5,367 nucleotides of DNA, from assembly GCA_021204565.1 (NCBI GenBank), contig JAJPZE010000076.1, forward strand, positions 1-5,367. Reading direction: 5' to 3'. A model generated the notes under the pieces. The model searched no databases, was not told where the DNA came from, and saw nothing but the letters and a program-made list of their open reading frames with translations. Source of the stretch: Prevotella sp. (GTDB lineage: Bacteria; Bacteroidota; Bacteroidia; Bacteroidales; Bacteroidaceae). Shown one piece after another: positions 1 through 5,367 of the stretch. Within the stretch, counting starts at the first letter, position 1, and every line of letters starts with the position of its first letter. A program made the position numbers and the translations under genes.

Positions 1-1
1 A

Positions 2-37
2 GGTAGGCCGATTACCCGCAAGATGCCGGGCTACTAA
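2..37 (+). CDS. 3' end of an upstream gene (partial)
   Basis: Reading from base 2 gives GRPITRKMPGY followed by a TAA stop at 35-37. The frame is open from the window edge and is the same frame as the large gene that follows. It is most simply the C-terminal tail of an upstream late gene. Alternatively, the TAA could be a nonsense mutation inside a longer version of the downstream gene, whose own start (TTG, touching this stop) is poor. With only eleven residues no product can be assigned. Confidence 0.3.
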   Translation, partial: GRPITRKMPGY

Positions 38-3000
38 TTGGCCCGCTCTGCTACATACGAATATAACGAAGAGACACGACAATTTGGAAACCCGACAGAC
101 ATTCATAGAGGCAACAAGCAGAACGGGATATACGAGGAGTGGGATGAATATGGCGGTTACACTGTTACGCCCTATAAAGACGGCAAGCCGGACGGCGTAA
201 GCGAGAGGCGGCATCCCGACGGCACGCTACGTGAGCGGATACACTGGAAAAACGGCGATTTTGACGGGACTCACGAGGAATGGGATTCGACGTGGTACAG
301 CGACAAGTATGATAACGGCAAGCGGCATTATGTTTTGGAACACTACACGAACGGCGTCCTGAACGGCACCTCAGAAGAAAGGACGTTGGATGGCGTTCTG
401 ATACAGCAGCATAACTACAAGGACGGCAAATTGGTCGGCCCCCAAAGAAGCTGGTATCCGAACGGGCAAGAGCATGAACGCTCCGAGTTCAAGAACGGGG
501 TACGCGACGGCTTTCAGCAGACTTGGCATCCCAACGGAGCCCCGCACACCTTTGTCGAATTTAGGGACGGTCATCCGGTCGGTGTCTGGGAGGCGTGGTA
601 TGATAACGGTCAGATACGCACGCGCAACAGTTATGATGAAGAGGGCAACCGACATGGTGTGAGCGAGGCTTGGGACGCATACGGAGGTTTCCTATTTCGC
701 CACTACTACGATCGTGGTACAGAAGTGTCGGAGGAAGATTATTACAAATATGTTGCACCCGAAGCAGAACGCGGCGGGACGCAGTTCAGTGTGGGCAAGA
801 AGAAAGGTGTGCCGAAGTCTATCGGTATAGGCGAAAACGGGGACATCTACGACTGGACGGGTCGCGACCCTATTGACGCATTCCGGTTCTTAATCAAGCG
901 GCGGACGGGCGACTTGCGTAACGTGTTCCGCCGTAGCGAGATAGGACAGATTGACCTTATTTGGGGCGACGACAAGGGCGGATTGTGCCACATCGTTAAT
1001 AAGCACATCGGCGGTAACGGCGAATACAAGGATATCGACGATATGGTAAGGCATATTGCCGATGTTATCAATAACGGCGAAATCGTGGAAAAAAGAAGGG
1101 ATACTATCGCTATTTCCCACAACGGTTATCGCGTGGTAATATCGGATAATTATAGAGGAAAGGAAAAGAATTGGATTGTTACTTCTTACGAAGCGAATGT
1201 AAGCGAAAGTAAGAAAAGAACTGCCGCCAATCCCAGCTTCCGCTCTCATGGCGCGAGGGGGTCAGAGACTGCTGCGCCCCGCAATTCCGATACAAAGGTA
1301 GAGACTAATTCCGAACCGACAAGCACCAACGAGCAGAACGGGACAGAGAATGCGGAGAATGGAACAGAAACGCCCGTACAATTTTCCGTTGGGCGGAAGA
1401 AAGCCCGCGAAGAGGCGGTCAGTCGCAAGGCGGATGAGTTGGCGGAGCGTTACGGTGCAGAGGTTACTCGCGCGAAAGGAGCAGATGGGAAGAAAGGCAA
1501 AGGTTGGCAGTCGAAAGCGAACGTAACGGGCAGGTACGACCCGCGAACGGGGAAGACGACGATAACCGTTCGTGAGGGTGCGACACCGCGTGATGTAGAG
1601 CGCACGGTGTTCACCACAGCAGTGGCGGGCAAAGGGTTAAGCAACACGTTTGGCGACAAGTACGCCGACTTTATAGATAACGTCTTTGTCAATGCAGACG
1701 AATCGACACGCCGGGAGATGTTGCAAAATATGCGGGGAACGGACTACACAAAGAGTGTAGAGGATTGGTTGGCGGATTACGTAACGTCGGGCGCGTTCGA
1801 CCCCACCGACCCGTTTTGGCGCGAGGTGAAGAAAGCCTTTCAGGATATGTTAGACGGCGGCGGCTTTGACGAGCTAACGCGCCCGGCGGGTTACGGCGAG
1901 CAGGGCGGTATGGATGACGGCGACCTGCGTTATGTCCTTTGGCATAACACGGCAACGGGTGGCGGTATTGTTGATTTGGCGAATGATAACGTTATGCAAC
2001 AGCGGTTCAAGGTAAACGATTATCGCACGGACAATCCGAATGGCGCGGTTGCGCCCGCCGGGAAGAATACTACCCCTGCGCAACGTTTGTATGATGCGAG
2101 GGAAGCGTTAAAGGGGTTGAACGCGGATAACCTTGCGGAGCGTAGTCGTGCGTGGCGGGCATTGAACAACACCTTAAAAGATGTTCGCACGGCGATGTTG
2201 TCGCAACAGAGTTACGATGTGAACACCATTCGCTTGCTTGTCGACAATATACGGTTGATGATAGAGAGGGGCATTCTTGAAGATTTGCACAAAGGCGAGG
2301 TAAAGAACCTGTTGTCGTTAGTCAAGAACGGCATGGACACCACGATGCGCGGCAGCGAGCGTTCTTTCCGCGACTCGGTCGACAAGCTGTACAAGTTGAT
2401 GATTGACAATCAGTGGTGGAACGCGCGGGAGATGTTTCAAGCCGTGTTGCGCGACCGTGTTGACAAGACGAACAAGTACGGTGTTGCCGTTATTGATAAC
2501 TTGGACGCGACGGGCGGCAAGATTATCAAGCAAATGCGCGATATGGCGAGCGGCAAGCTGGGCGAGGAAGATGCGGCGGCGTTAATGTGCCGGGCGCAGG
2601 AGAGAATGGCGGATGCCGACCCCGTAGTGGCGAAGAGTGCGGAGATGGAATACGCGGCGGCGGCGATAATGCACGATTATATCACCGATGTACGTCAGAG
2701 GGAGAGGGCGGAAACTTCTATGCGTGAAGAAGCGGCGCAGGTTACGAAGCCGATGACGCACAAGCAGTCGCTTGCCTACTTGGAGGCTATGGAAGAGAAC
2801 ATCCGGCAGAGCAAGCTCGACAGGGCGAACGCCTTATTGAATATAACGGAGCGGTTGAACAATCTTCGCGAGGCGAGTGCCGAACGCGCGAAAGAGTGGA
2901 AAGACGCGAAAGCGGAACACGCGAAAGAGGTGTTAAGGGACGCGAAAGAGGATATGGCGGGCAGGGGAGCGAAAGAGTACCGCCGTCCCGACAGGCGCAG

Positions 3001-3643
3001 CCGGCTTTCGAACAATCCCATTGTTCGTATGTTGTTTAGCGGGATGAACACCGCCAACGAGTTCTTTAAGATTTTGGGCAACAAGAGTCCCGACGGCGAG
3101 GGTTTCCTCTATCATCGTTTCATTGATGGCTGGGCGGACGCGGCGACGAAAGAATACACCGGGCATTTGCAGGCAATGGATATGCTCAACGCCGAGACGG
3201 AGCGGCTGTTCGGCAAGGGAACAACGTTTGCCGACGTGCAGTCCATAGGGCGCGGCGGCAAGGGCGAGACGGATGTATACGATGCCGTGCGCTTAACCGA
3301 CACCGACCGTAAGAACTTCCCCCGATGGATAGGCTCGGCGGCGGCGACCGTTTGCGACACGTTGGCGGAGCTGTTGACCGGGTGCGATGTTGACGACGGC
3401 GGCGTTACATTGTCGTTGCGTATGGCGGATGCTTGGGGCGCTAACCTCGTCGAAGCCGTACGCGAGACGCTTACGCAATACTTCATCCATTACGTCCTCG
3501 CCCGATGGTTCGAGTTAGCCTCGCCCGACGCGGCACAGGCGCACGCCGACGGAGCGACCGCACAGCTCGACCTCGCGGCGAGTCTCCTTTGGAAACGGCG
3601 CAGACCCGGCAGACCCAAACGGCATATTAAAGAAGAGGAATAA
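38..3643 (+). CDS. Polyvalent phage protein: YwqK/MORN repeats, putative nuclease, dead peptidase, helical region, fused tail
   Basis: This is a 1201-residue multidomain protein of the 'polyvalent protein' class, which phages and conjugative elements are thought to deliver with their DNA to counter host functions. Domains in order: eight MORN_2/YwqK-like repeats (27-229); a PBECR-like putative RNase (262-395); a Glu/Asn/Thr-rich linker (396-447); a metallopeptidase-like domain without zinc ligands (456-640); a long helical region (660-985) rich in Ala, Lys and Glu near its end; and a block typical of large phage polyvalent proteins (NKSPDGEGFLYHRF, 1015-1028). After about residue 1070 the sequence changes to a small phage protein resembling the next gene, so the natural C-terminus of the large protein is probably missing; relatives are often longer. 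The start is uncertain: TTG at 38 directly follows an in-frame TAA, and the first internal Met is residue 336. No membrane segment or signal peptide is seen. The reading frame is intact, so the fusion could be expressed. Confidence 0.85.
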   Translation: MARSATYEYNEETRQFGNPTDIHRGNKQNGIYEEWDEYGGYTVTPYKDGKPDGVSERRHPDGTLRERIHWKNGDFDGTHEEWDSTWYSDKYDNGKRHYVLEHYTNGVLNGTSEERTLDGVLIQQHNYKDGKLVGPQRSWYPNGQEHERSEFKNGVRDGFQQTWHPNGAPHTFVEFRDGHPVGVWEAWYDNGQIRTRNSYDEEGNRHGVSEAWDAYGGFLFRHYYDRGTEVSEEDYYKYVAPEAERGGTQFSVGKKKGVPKSIGIGENGDIYDWTGRDPIDAFRFLIKRRTGDLRNVFRRSEIGQIDLIWGDDKGGLCHIVNKHIGGNGEYKDIDDMVRHIADVINNGEIVEKRRDTIAISHNGYRVVISDNYRGKEKNWIVTSYEANVSESKKRTAANPSFRSHGARGSETAAPRNSDTKVETNSEPTSTNEQNGTENAENGTETPVQFSVGRKKAREEAVSRKADELAERYGAEVTRAKGADGKKGKGWQSKANVTGRYDPRTGKTTITVREGATPRDVERTVFTTAVAGKGLSNTFGDKYADFIDNVFVNADESTRREMLQNMRGTDYTKSVEDWLADYVTSGAFDPTDPFWREVKKAFQDMLDGGGFDELTRPAGYGEQGGMDDGDLRYVLWHNTATGGGIVDLANDNVMQQRFKVNDYRTDNPNGAVAPAGKNTTPAQRLYDAREALKGLNADNLAERSRAWRALNNTLKDVRTAMLSQQSYDVNTIRLLVDNIRLMIERGILEDLHKGEVKNLLSLVKNGMDTTMRGSERSFRDSVDKLYKLMIDNQWWNAREMFQAVLRDRVDKTNKYGVAVIDNLDATGGKIIKQMRDMASGKLGEEDAAALMCRAQERMADADPVVAKSAEMEYAAAAIMHDYITDVRQRERAETSMREEAAQVTKPMTHKQSLAYLEAMEENIRQSKLDRANALLNITERLNNLREASAERAKEWKDAKAEHAKEVLRDAKEDMAGRGAKEYRRPDRRSRLSNNPIVRMLFSGMNTANEFFKILGNKSPDGEGFLYHRFIDGWADAATKEYTGHLQAMDMLNAETERLFGKGTTFADVQSIGRGGKGETDVYDAVRLTDTDRKNFPRWIGSAAATVCDTLAELLTGCDVDDGGVTLSLRMADAWGANLVEAVRETLTQYFIHYVLARWFELASPDAAQAHADGATAQLDLAASLLWKRRRPGRPKRHIKEEE
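116..724 (+). repeat. Eight tandem MORN_2/YwqK-type protein repeats
   Basis: Residues 27-229 of the large protein divide into eight units starting at residues 27, 52, 76, 109, 133, 157, 181 and 206. Most units are 24 residues long. Each has the pattern (D/N/V)G-x-x-x-x-W-x-x-(D/N)G, a short hydrophobic or aromatic strand, then (K/R)-(D/N)-G. Examples are VGPQRSWYPNGQ and DGFQQTWHPNGA. Unit 3 has an insert of about nine residues. This matches the repeat of YwqK-family proteins, some of which are annotated as antitoxins; the repeats form short beta hairpins used for binding. The copies have diverged at DNA level, so the array is old rather than a recent slippage product. Confidence 0.8.
821..1222 (+). 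other. PBECR/DUF3519-like putative RNase domain
   Basis: Residues 262-395 of the large protein match the layout of the phage Barnase-EndoU-ColicinE5/D-RelE-like nuclease domains. The sequence shows IGQIDLIWGDDKGGLCHIVNKH, then a helix and NNGEIV, then paired strands with a conserved turn, ending in NWIVTSYE. In such domains the histidine near the 'GL-HI--KH' motif and the Ser/Thr/Tyr near the last strand are likely active-site residues. Here these are H318, H323, T382, S383 and Y384, so the domain looks intact. The expected role is cleavage of RNA in the recipient or competing cell. Substrate and exact PBECR subfamily cannot be told from sequence alone. Confidence 0.65.
1403..1957 (+). other. 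Degenerate metallopeptidase-like domain
   Basis: Residues 456-640 follow the layout of the metallopeptidase domain common in phage polyvalent proteins: a helix (KADELAERYG), a strand hairpin (GRYDPRTGKTTITV), the active-site helix, a Trp-containing helix (VEDWLADYV), then a C-terminal helix ending DGDLRYVLWHNT. In active members the active-site helix reads approximately HExxAHxGL. Here it reads TTAVAGKGL (526-534), so the two histidines and the glutamate are replaced by T526, T527 and G531 while AxKGL is kept. The domain is therefore probably catalytically dead and may now serve only as a structural or binding module. The family alignment is from memory of the motif, not computed. Confidence 0.6.
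3230..3643 (+). other. C-terminal segment derived from a small phage protein
   Basis: From about residue 1070 of the large protein the character changes. The last 120 or so residues (DVYDAVRLTDTDR onward) form a compact helix, strand, helix unit ending in a basic tail (KRRRPGRPKRHIKEEE), which resembles small late proteins of Bacteroidales phages. It aligns with the next gene over TQYF....L...F....PDAAQA (1146-1168). In the unfused form this should be a separate gene of about 130-160 residues, so its own start and first residues are missing. The breakpoint is placed between about 3220 and 3280 by the change in character and cannot be fixed more finely. Confidence 0.55.
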
Positions 3644-3649
3644 TTTGTT

Positions 3650-4183
3650 ATGGCGTATTGCAACGGAACGAACACAACAACATCAACGAAGAGCCTTACG
3701 CTCATCTTTGACACCGAGCAACTGATTTACGACATCAAGAACGACGCTTGGGTAACGGGCGACGTAACGCAAACGGAAGACCCGCACGACCGCCATCAGG
3801 TGCAGGACATCTGCGAAGAGGGCAACCGCGACCACATTCACCGTATCCTCGATATGGCGTATTCCGAACTCGCCGACCTGCTCTTTCCCTTTCTCAAAAC
3901 CGACCTCTGCGACGGCGAGGTGTTAGACAACACACTTCGCCATAAGAAAAAGTACGTATACGAGTTGTCCGTCCCCGACACGTTCCCCCGTTCGAGTGCC
4001 GTAAGGTTGGAAACTCTTATACATCAATACTTCGTTTACCGCGCCTTGCAGGACCGGTTCACTATCGTCTTGCCCGACACCGCGCCCGCTTGGTTGGAGA
4101 GGGTTACGCAGGTGATTGACGACATCAAACGCACAGCCTCGCGGCGCACCGAACGCATACACATATCCCTGCAACCGTTTTAA
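3650..4183 (+). CDS. Hypothetical phage late protein, 177 aa
   Basis: Unassigned small phage protein with an ATG start six bases after the preceding stop, so translation is probably coupled. There is no signal peptide or membrane segment. Visible parts are a Thr-rich N-terminus with a strand (KSLTLIFD, 14-21), a helical stretch (RDHIHRILDMAYSELADLLFPFL, 60-82), a strand (KYVYELSVPDTF, 101-112), a strong helix (RLETLIHQYFVYRALQDRF, 119-137), and a final Lys/Arg-rich helix. The order of elements and the QYF....L...F....PD pattern match the C-terminal segment fused to the upstream gene, suggesting tandem paralogues. A head-tail or other structural role is plausible from position between the large virion-type gene and a late lipoprotein, but nothing in the sequence proves it. 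Confidence 0.8.
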   Translation: MAYCNGTNTTTSTKSLTLIFDTEQLIYDIKNDAWVTGDVTQTEDPHDRHQVQDICEEGNRDHIHRILDMAYSELADLLFPFLKTDLCDGEVLDNTLRHKKKYVYELSVPDTFPRSSAVRLETLIHQYFVYRALQDRFTIVLPDTAPAWLERVTQVIDDIKRTASRRTERIHISLQPF

Positions 4184-4194
4184 TACACGTATAT

Positions 4195-4677
4195 ATGAAC
4201 AAGATAGAGTGGTTTATCTTTGTCGCTATCATTGCCGTTATGTTGCTTTGCTCCTGCGGAGCGAAACGCGCGGCGGTGATGAATAACACCTCCGACAGCA
4301 CACGAATAACCGTGCGCACGCAAACGATATACGTTCCCGACACCGTGTATATCACGTTGCCGTTACAGACGGCGGAGCGGACAACCCCCGACAGCGCGTC
4401 GTTCTTGGAAACCGATTACGCAACCTCGACGGCACGTATTACCCCCGACGGCACGTTGTATCATTCCTTAAAGACAAAGGCGCAACCGTTCGCGGTGGAA
4501 GTGCAACGCCCTATTGAAAAGACCGACAGTATAGTCGAGCGGAGCAACGCAACCGTTCGGACGGAGTACGTCAAACGGAGCCTGACGCGCTTTCAACGTA
4601 TTGAGATTGCGCAGGTGGAGGTTGCGTCCGTTGCGCGACGGGCAGGTCTGTTGCAAGTACGTATCAAACGCGCGTAG
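4195..4677 (+). pseudogene. Phage lipoprotein (possible Rz/spanin-like), 3' truncated
   Basis: The ATG start lies eleven bases after the previous stop. Residues 1-21 form a lipoprotein signal: a short N-terminus with Lys3, a hydrophobic core (WFIFVAIIAVMLL), and a lipobox LCSC with C21 as the lipidated cysteine followed by Gly. The mature part is periplasmic, with strand-like stretches (RTQTIYVPDTVYITLP, 41-56) and a motif before the end (VKRSLTRFQRIEI, 126-138). In related Bacteroidales phage lipoproteins, usually near lysis genes, this kind of motif is followed by a C-terminal membrane helix. That helix is absent here: residues from about 139 to 160 are antisense of the integrase gene. The native part is therefore about 4195-4608 and the rest is read-through. 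A spanin-like role is a guess from location and layout. It could still yield a lipidated but unanchored product. Confidence 0.7.
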
Positions 4678-5154
4678 CCAAGCTTTGTTCACGTCCTCAA
4701 ACGTAAGAGTGTTTATTGCTCCTTGCAGGTAACGGCAAAGGTGGTTATACGTCGTGAGATATATCTCCTTTGTCCGTTGCGTGTGTGTGTTGGCGAATTT
4801 AAGGAAGTTATGCACGAGCAGGTTCTTTGCCTTTGCTTCGCGTTCGTCGGGAGGCGTCAGCTCGTATTCGATACGGTCTTTGAGTTGCGTGGCGGTCATT
4901 GCACGTATTGCACCGCCGAGACGGAGTATCGCTTGTTCAACCTCTTGCCGTTTCTTTAACATGTAAGCGTTTAGGAAGGTCTTGTCCGTTCGGTTGACGA
5001 CGCGGCATTGCGTTTTGTCCCAGTCGGCGGGGCGGAGCGAAACGCCCGTGCTGATGGTGCGCGTTGCGCTCTTATGGGAGACAGCTATTTTGAGGGGACA
5101 CGTGCCGTCGGTTTTTGGCGTGCGGCGGTCGAAGTAAATCTTTACGGAAGCCAT
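4468..5154 (-). pseudogene. Tyrosine-recombinase integrase, N-terminal half only
   Basis: Site-specific integrase of the Bacteroidetes phage/conjugative-transposon type. Residues 1-60 form the N-terminal arm-binding domain (KIYFDRR, CPLKIAVSHK, ISTGVSLRPADWD). Residues 107-184 form the SAM-like core-binding domain (HNFLKFANTHTQRTKEIYLT through NGRNLHLRNL). At the end of that domain (near base 4603) the homology stops. The remaining 44 residues are antisense of the lipoprotein gene, so only about 184 of the usual roughly 400 residues are present. The whole catalytic domain with its Arg-His-Arg-Tyr residues is missing, so it cannot recombine DNA, although it could still bind its sites. The ATG at 5154 fits the normal N-terminus of the family. 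The gene points away from the tRNA and into the element. Confidence 0.85.
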
Positions 5155-5171
5155 TGTTATGATGTTATTTG

Positions 5172-5306
5172 TTGGAAGTCTTGCGTTCTTTTTGCGCTTT
5201 TTTTGCGCTCCTGCCCGTACTTTTTTGCGCTTTTATGCACCTTTTCGGACTAACAGACGTTATTTTTTGGTATTCAAACGGGCAAAATACAACCTTTGGA
5301 AGTCTT
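5172..5306. repeat. Direct repeat TTGGAAGTCTT
   Basis: Identical 11-base copies lie at 5172-5182 and 5296-5306, 124 bases apart. The second copy overlaps the left arm of the 11-base inverted repeat, so the core TTGGAA/TTCCAA appears three times across this region. This favours a protein-binding site repeated within an attachment region over chance. Confidence 0.5.
5189..5240. repeat. Phased TTTTTGCGC direct repeats
   Basis: Exact TTTTTGCGC occurs at 5189-5197, 5200-5208 and 5222-5230, followed by a degenerate copy (TTTTATGCAC, 5231-5240). Successive starts are 11 and 22 bases apart, which would place the copies on the same face of the helix. They lie 35-86 bases upstream of the integrase start. 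Likely roles are binding sites for the integrase arm-binding domain, or for an excisionase or repressor. Confidence 0.6.
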
Positions 5307-5341
5307 ATGTGTGGTTTACAACTTATTGATTTCCAAAGGTT
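5291..5341. repeat. 11-base perfect inverted repeat next to tRNA
   Basis: AACCTTTGGAA at 5291-5301 is the exact reverse complement of TTCCAAAGGTT at 5331-5341, with a spacer of 29 bases. It lies 10 bases beyond the tRNA 3' end. It could be a pair of inverted integrase or accessory-protein sites. It could also be a hairpin ending tRNA transcription: on the minus strand the second arm is followed by GTATTTT, a weak U-tract. The long spacer makes the binding-site reading more likely. Confidence 0.55.
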
Positions 5342-5351
5342 TATGTTTTTG

Positions 5352-5367
5352 TCGGGATGACCGGACT
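5352..5367 (-). tRNA. tRNA-Pro, 3' end (partial)
   Basis: On the minus strand these 16 bases read AGTCCGGTCATCCCGA. This parses as the end of the T-loop (A58, G59, T60), the T-stem 3' half CCGGT with the invariant C61, the acceptor 3' strand CATCCCG, and discriminator A73. CCA is not encoded (the next base is C, then AAAA), as is common in this group. A G72 (hence C1-G72 pair) with A73 is characteristic of proline tRNAs, and the implied 5' acceptor CGGGATG agrees with Bacteroides-type tRNA-Pro as I recall it. The rest of the gene lies beyond the window. The prophage presumably integrated at this 3' end, so the sequence is also part of the att site. Confidence 0.7.

Larger units (their letters stand above)
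1..5351. mobile_element. Degenerate prophage, tRNA-proximal end
   Basis: Three co-directional phage late-type genes are followed by an opposing tyrosine integrase gene, a repeat-rich non-coding stretch, and the 3' end of a tRNA on the minus strand. Integrase beside a tRNA 3' end is the classic arrangement of an integrated prophage or integrative element. The left boundary lies outside the window, so this is only one end. The element looks defective: the integrase lacks its catalytic half, the lipoprotein lacks its C-terminus, and the large first gene appears to be a fusion. It could instead be a chimeric assembly of two phage contigs. The identity as phage rather than conjugative element rests on the tandem small structural-type proteins and the late-gene lipoprotein, and is moderately secure. 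Confidence 0.7.
5155..5351. promoter_or_regulatory. Integrase upstream / attachment region
   Basis: This stretch of 197 bases between the integrase start and the tRNA holds no convincing gene. It is more AT-rich than the rest and dense in short repeats: three TTTTTGCGC units, a 11-base direct repeat and an 11-base inverted repeat. That is what arm-type and core-flanking integrase sites look like beside an att site. It must also carry the integrase promoter on the minus strand. I found no clean Bacteroidetes -7 element (TAnnTTTG); the nearest is a TATTTTG around 5284-5290, which is off by one base of spacing. Confidence 0.5.

Noticed and set aside
27..45. Short inverted repeat CGGGC...GCCCG with a 9-base loop, as a possible terminator.
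   Set aside because: Only five base pairs, no T-run after it, and it overlaps the gene junction; expected by chance in G+C-rich sequence.
2870..2990. Repeated GCGAAAG words as a possible DNA repeat or CRISPR-like array.
   Set aside because: Spacing is irregular and they encode recurring Ala-Lys-Glu in a helical region (residues 949-980), so protein composition explains them.
3112..3486. Minus-strand open frame of 124 codons inside the large gene.
   Set aside because: Composition is that of an antisense shadow, rich in Ser, Ala and Arg, with no recognisable domain; the plus-strand frame clearly carries protein-like motifs.
4468..4602. C-terminal 44 residues of the integrase frame as a novel domain.
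   Set aside because: They are the antisense of the lipoprotein coding sequence and show no integrase catalytic motif; best explained as read-through past a junction.
4612..4677. C-terminal 22 residues of the lipoprotein frame as a real tail.
   Set aside because: They are antisense of the integrase core-binding domain and lack the expected membrane helix.
5158..5241. Minus-strand GTG-initiated Lys-rich peptide of 27 codons just upstream of the integrase.
   Set aside because: Its Lys/Ser/Ala content is simply the translation of the TTTTTGCGC repeats; no ribosome binding site or known family supports it.
4754..5360. Several plus-strand open frames over the integrase and the tail region.
   Set aside because: They are antisense of the integrase or run through the T-rich repeat region, with Cys- and Phe-rich composition and no homology-like motifs.

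Overview
The window reads as one end of a degraded prophage in a Bacteroidales-type bacterium, integrated next to the 3' end of a proline tRNA gene. Four things point to Bacteroidales: a Bacteroides-style tyrosine integrase with an N-terminal arm-binding domain (KIYFDRR, ISTGVSLRPADWD), a lipoprotein ending its signal in LCSCG, phage late genes in the style of Bacteroidales prophages, and weak or absent Shine-Dalgarno sequences. The coding part is roughly 50-55% G+C by eye, and the last 200 bases are clearly AT-richer.

Layout, left to right. Bases 2-37 are probably the last codons of an upstream gene. Bases 38-3643 encode a 1201-residue multidomain 'polyvalent' phage protein. It carries eight MORN/YwqK-type repeats, a PBECR-like putative RNase domain, a low-complexity linker, a metallopeptidase-like domain that has lost its zinc ligands, and a long helical region. 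A C-terminal segment of about 125 residues appears to come from a different small phage protein. Bases 3650-4183 encode a 177-residue phage protein that looks like a paralogue of that C-terminal segment. Bases 4195 to about 4608 encode a lipoprotein of the kind found near Bacteroidales phage lysis genes. It runs without a gap into the opposite-strand integrase gene (about 4603-5154). Both genes lack their natural 3' ends. Bases 5155-5351 are a gene-free, repeat-rich region that looks like an integrase attachment region, and bases 5352-5367 match the 3' end of tRNA-Pro on the minus strand.

The three plus-strand genes are tightly spaced (6 and 11 bases) and probably form one late-gene operon. 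The polyvalent protein would be a virion-associated or injected effector, with a putative nuclease set between protein-interaction repeats and a helical scaffold. The integrase would have placed the element at the tRNA, but it now lacks its catalytic domain.

The main conclusion is that at least two junctions, near 3230-3270 and near 4600-4611, appear to join genes that are normally separate. Progressive internal deletion of a prophage fits best. An assembly or amplification chimera cannot be excluded from sequence alone. Family assignments rest on recognised motifs, since no database search was possible.
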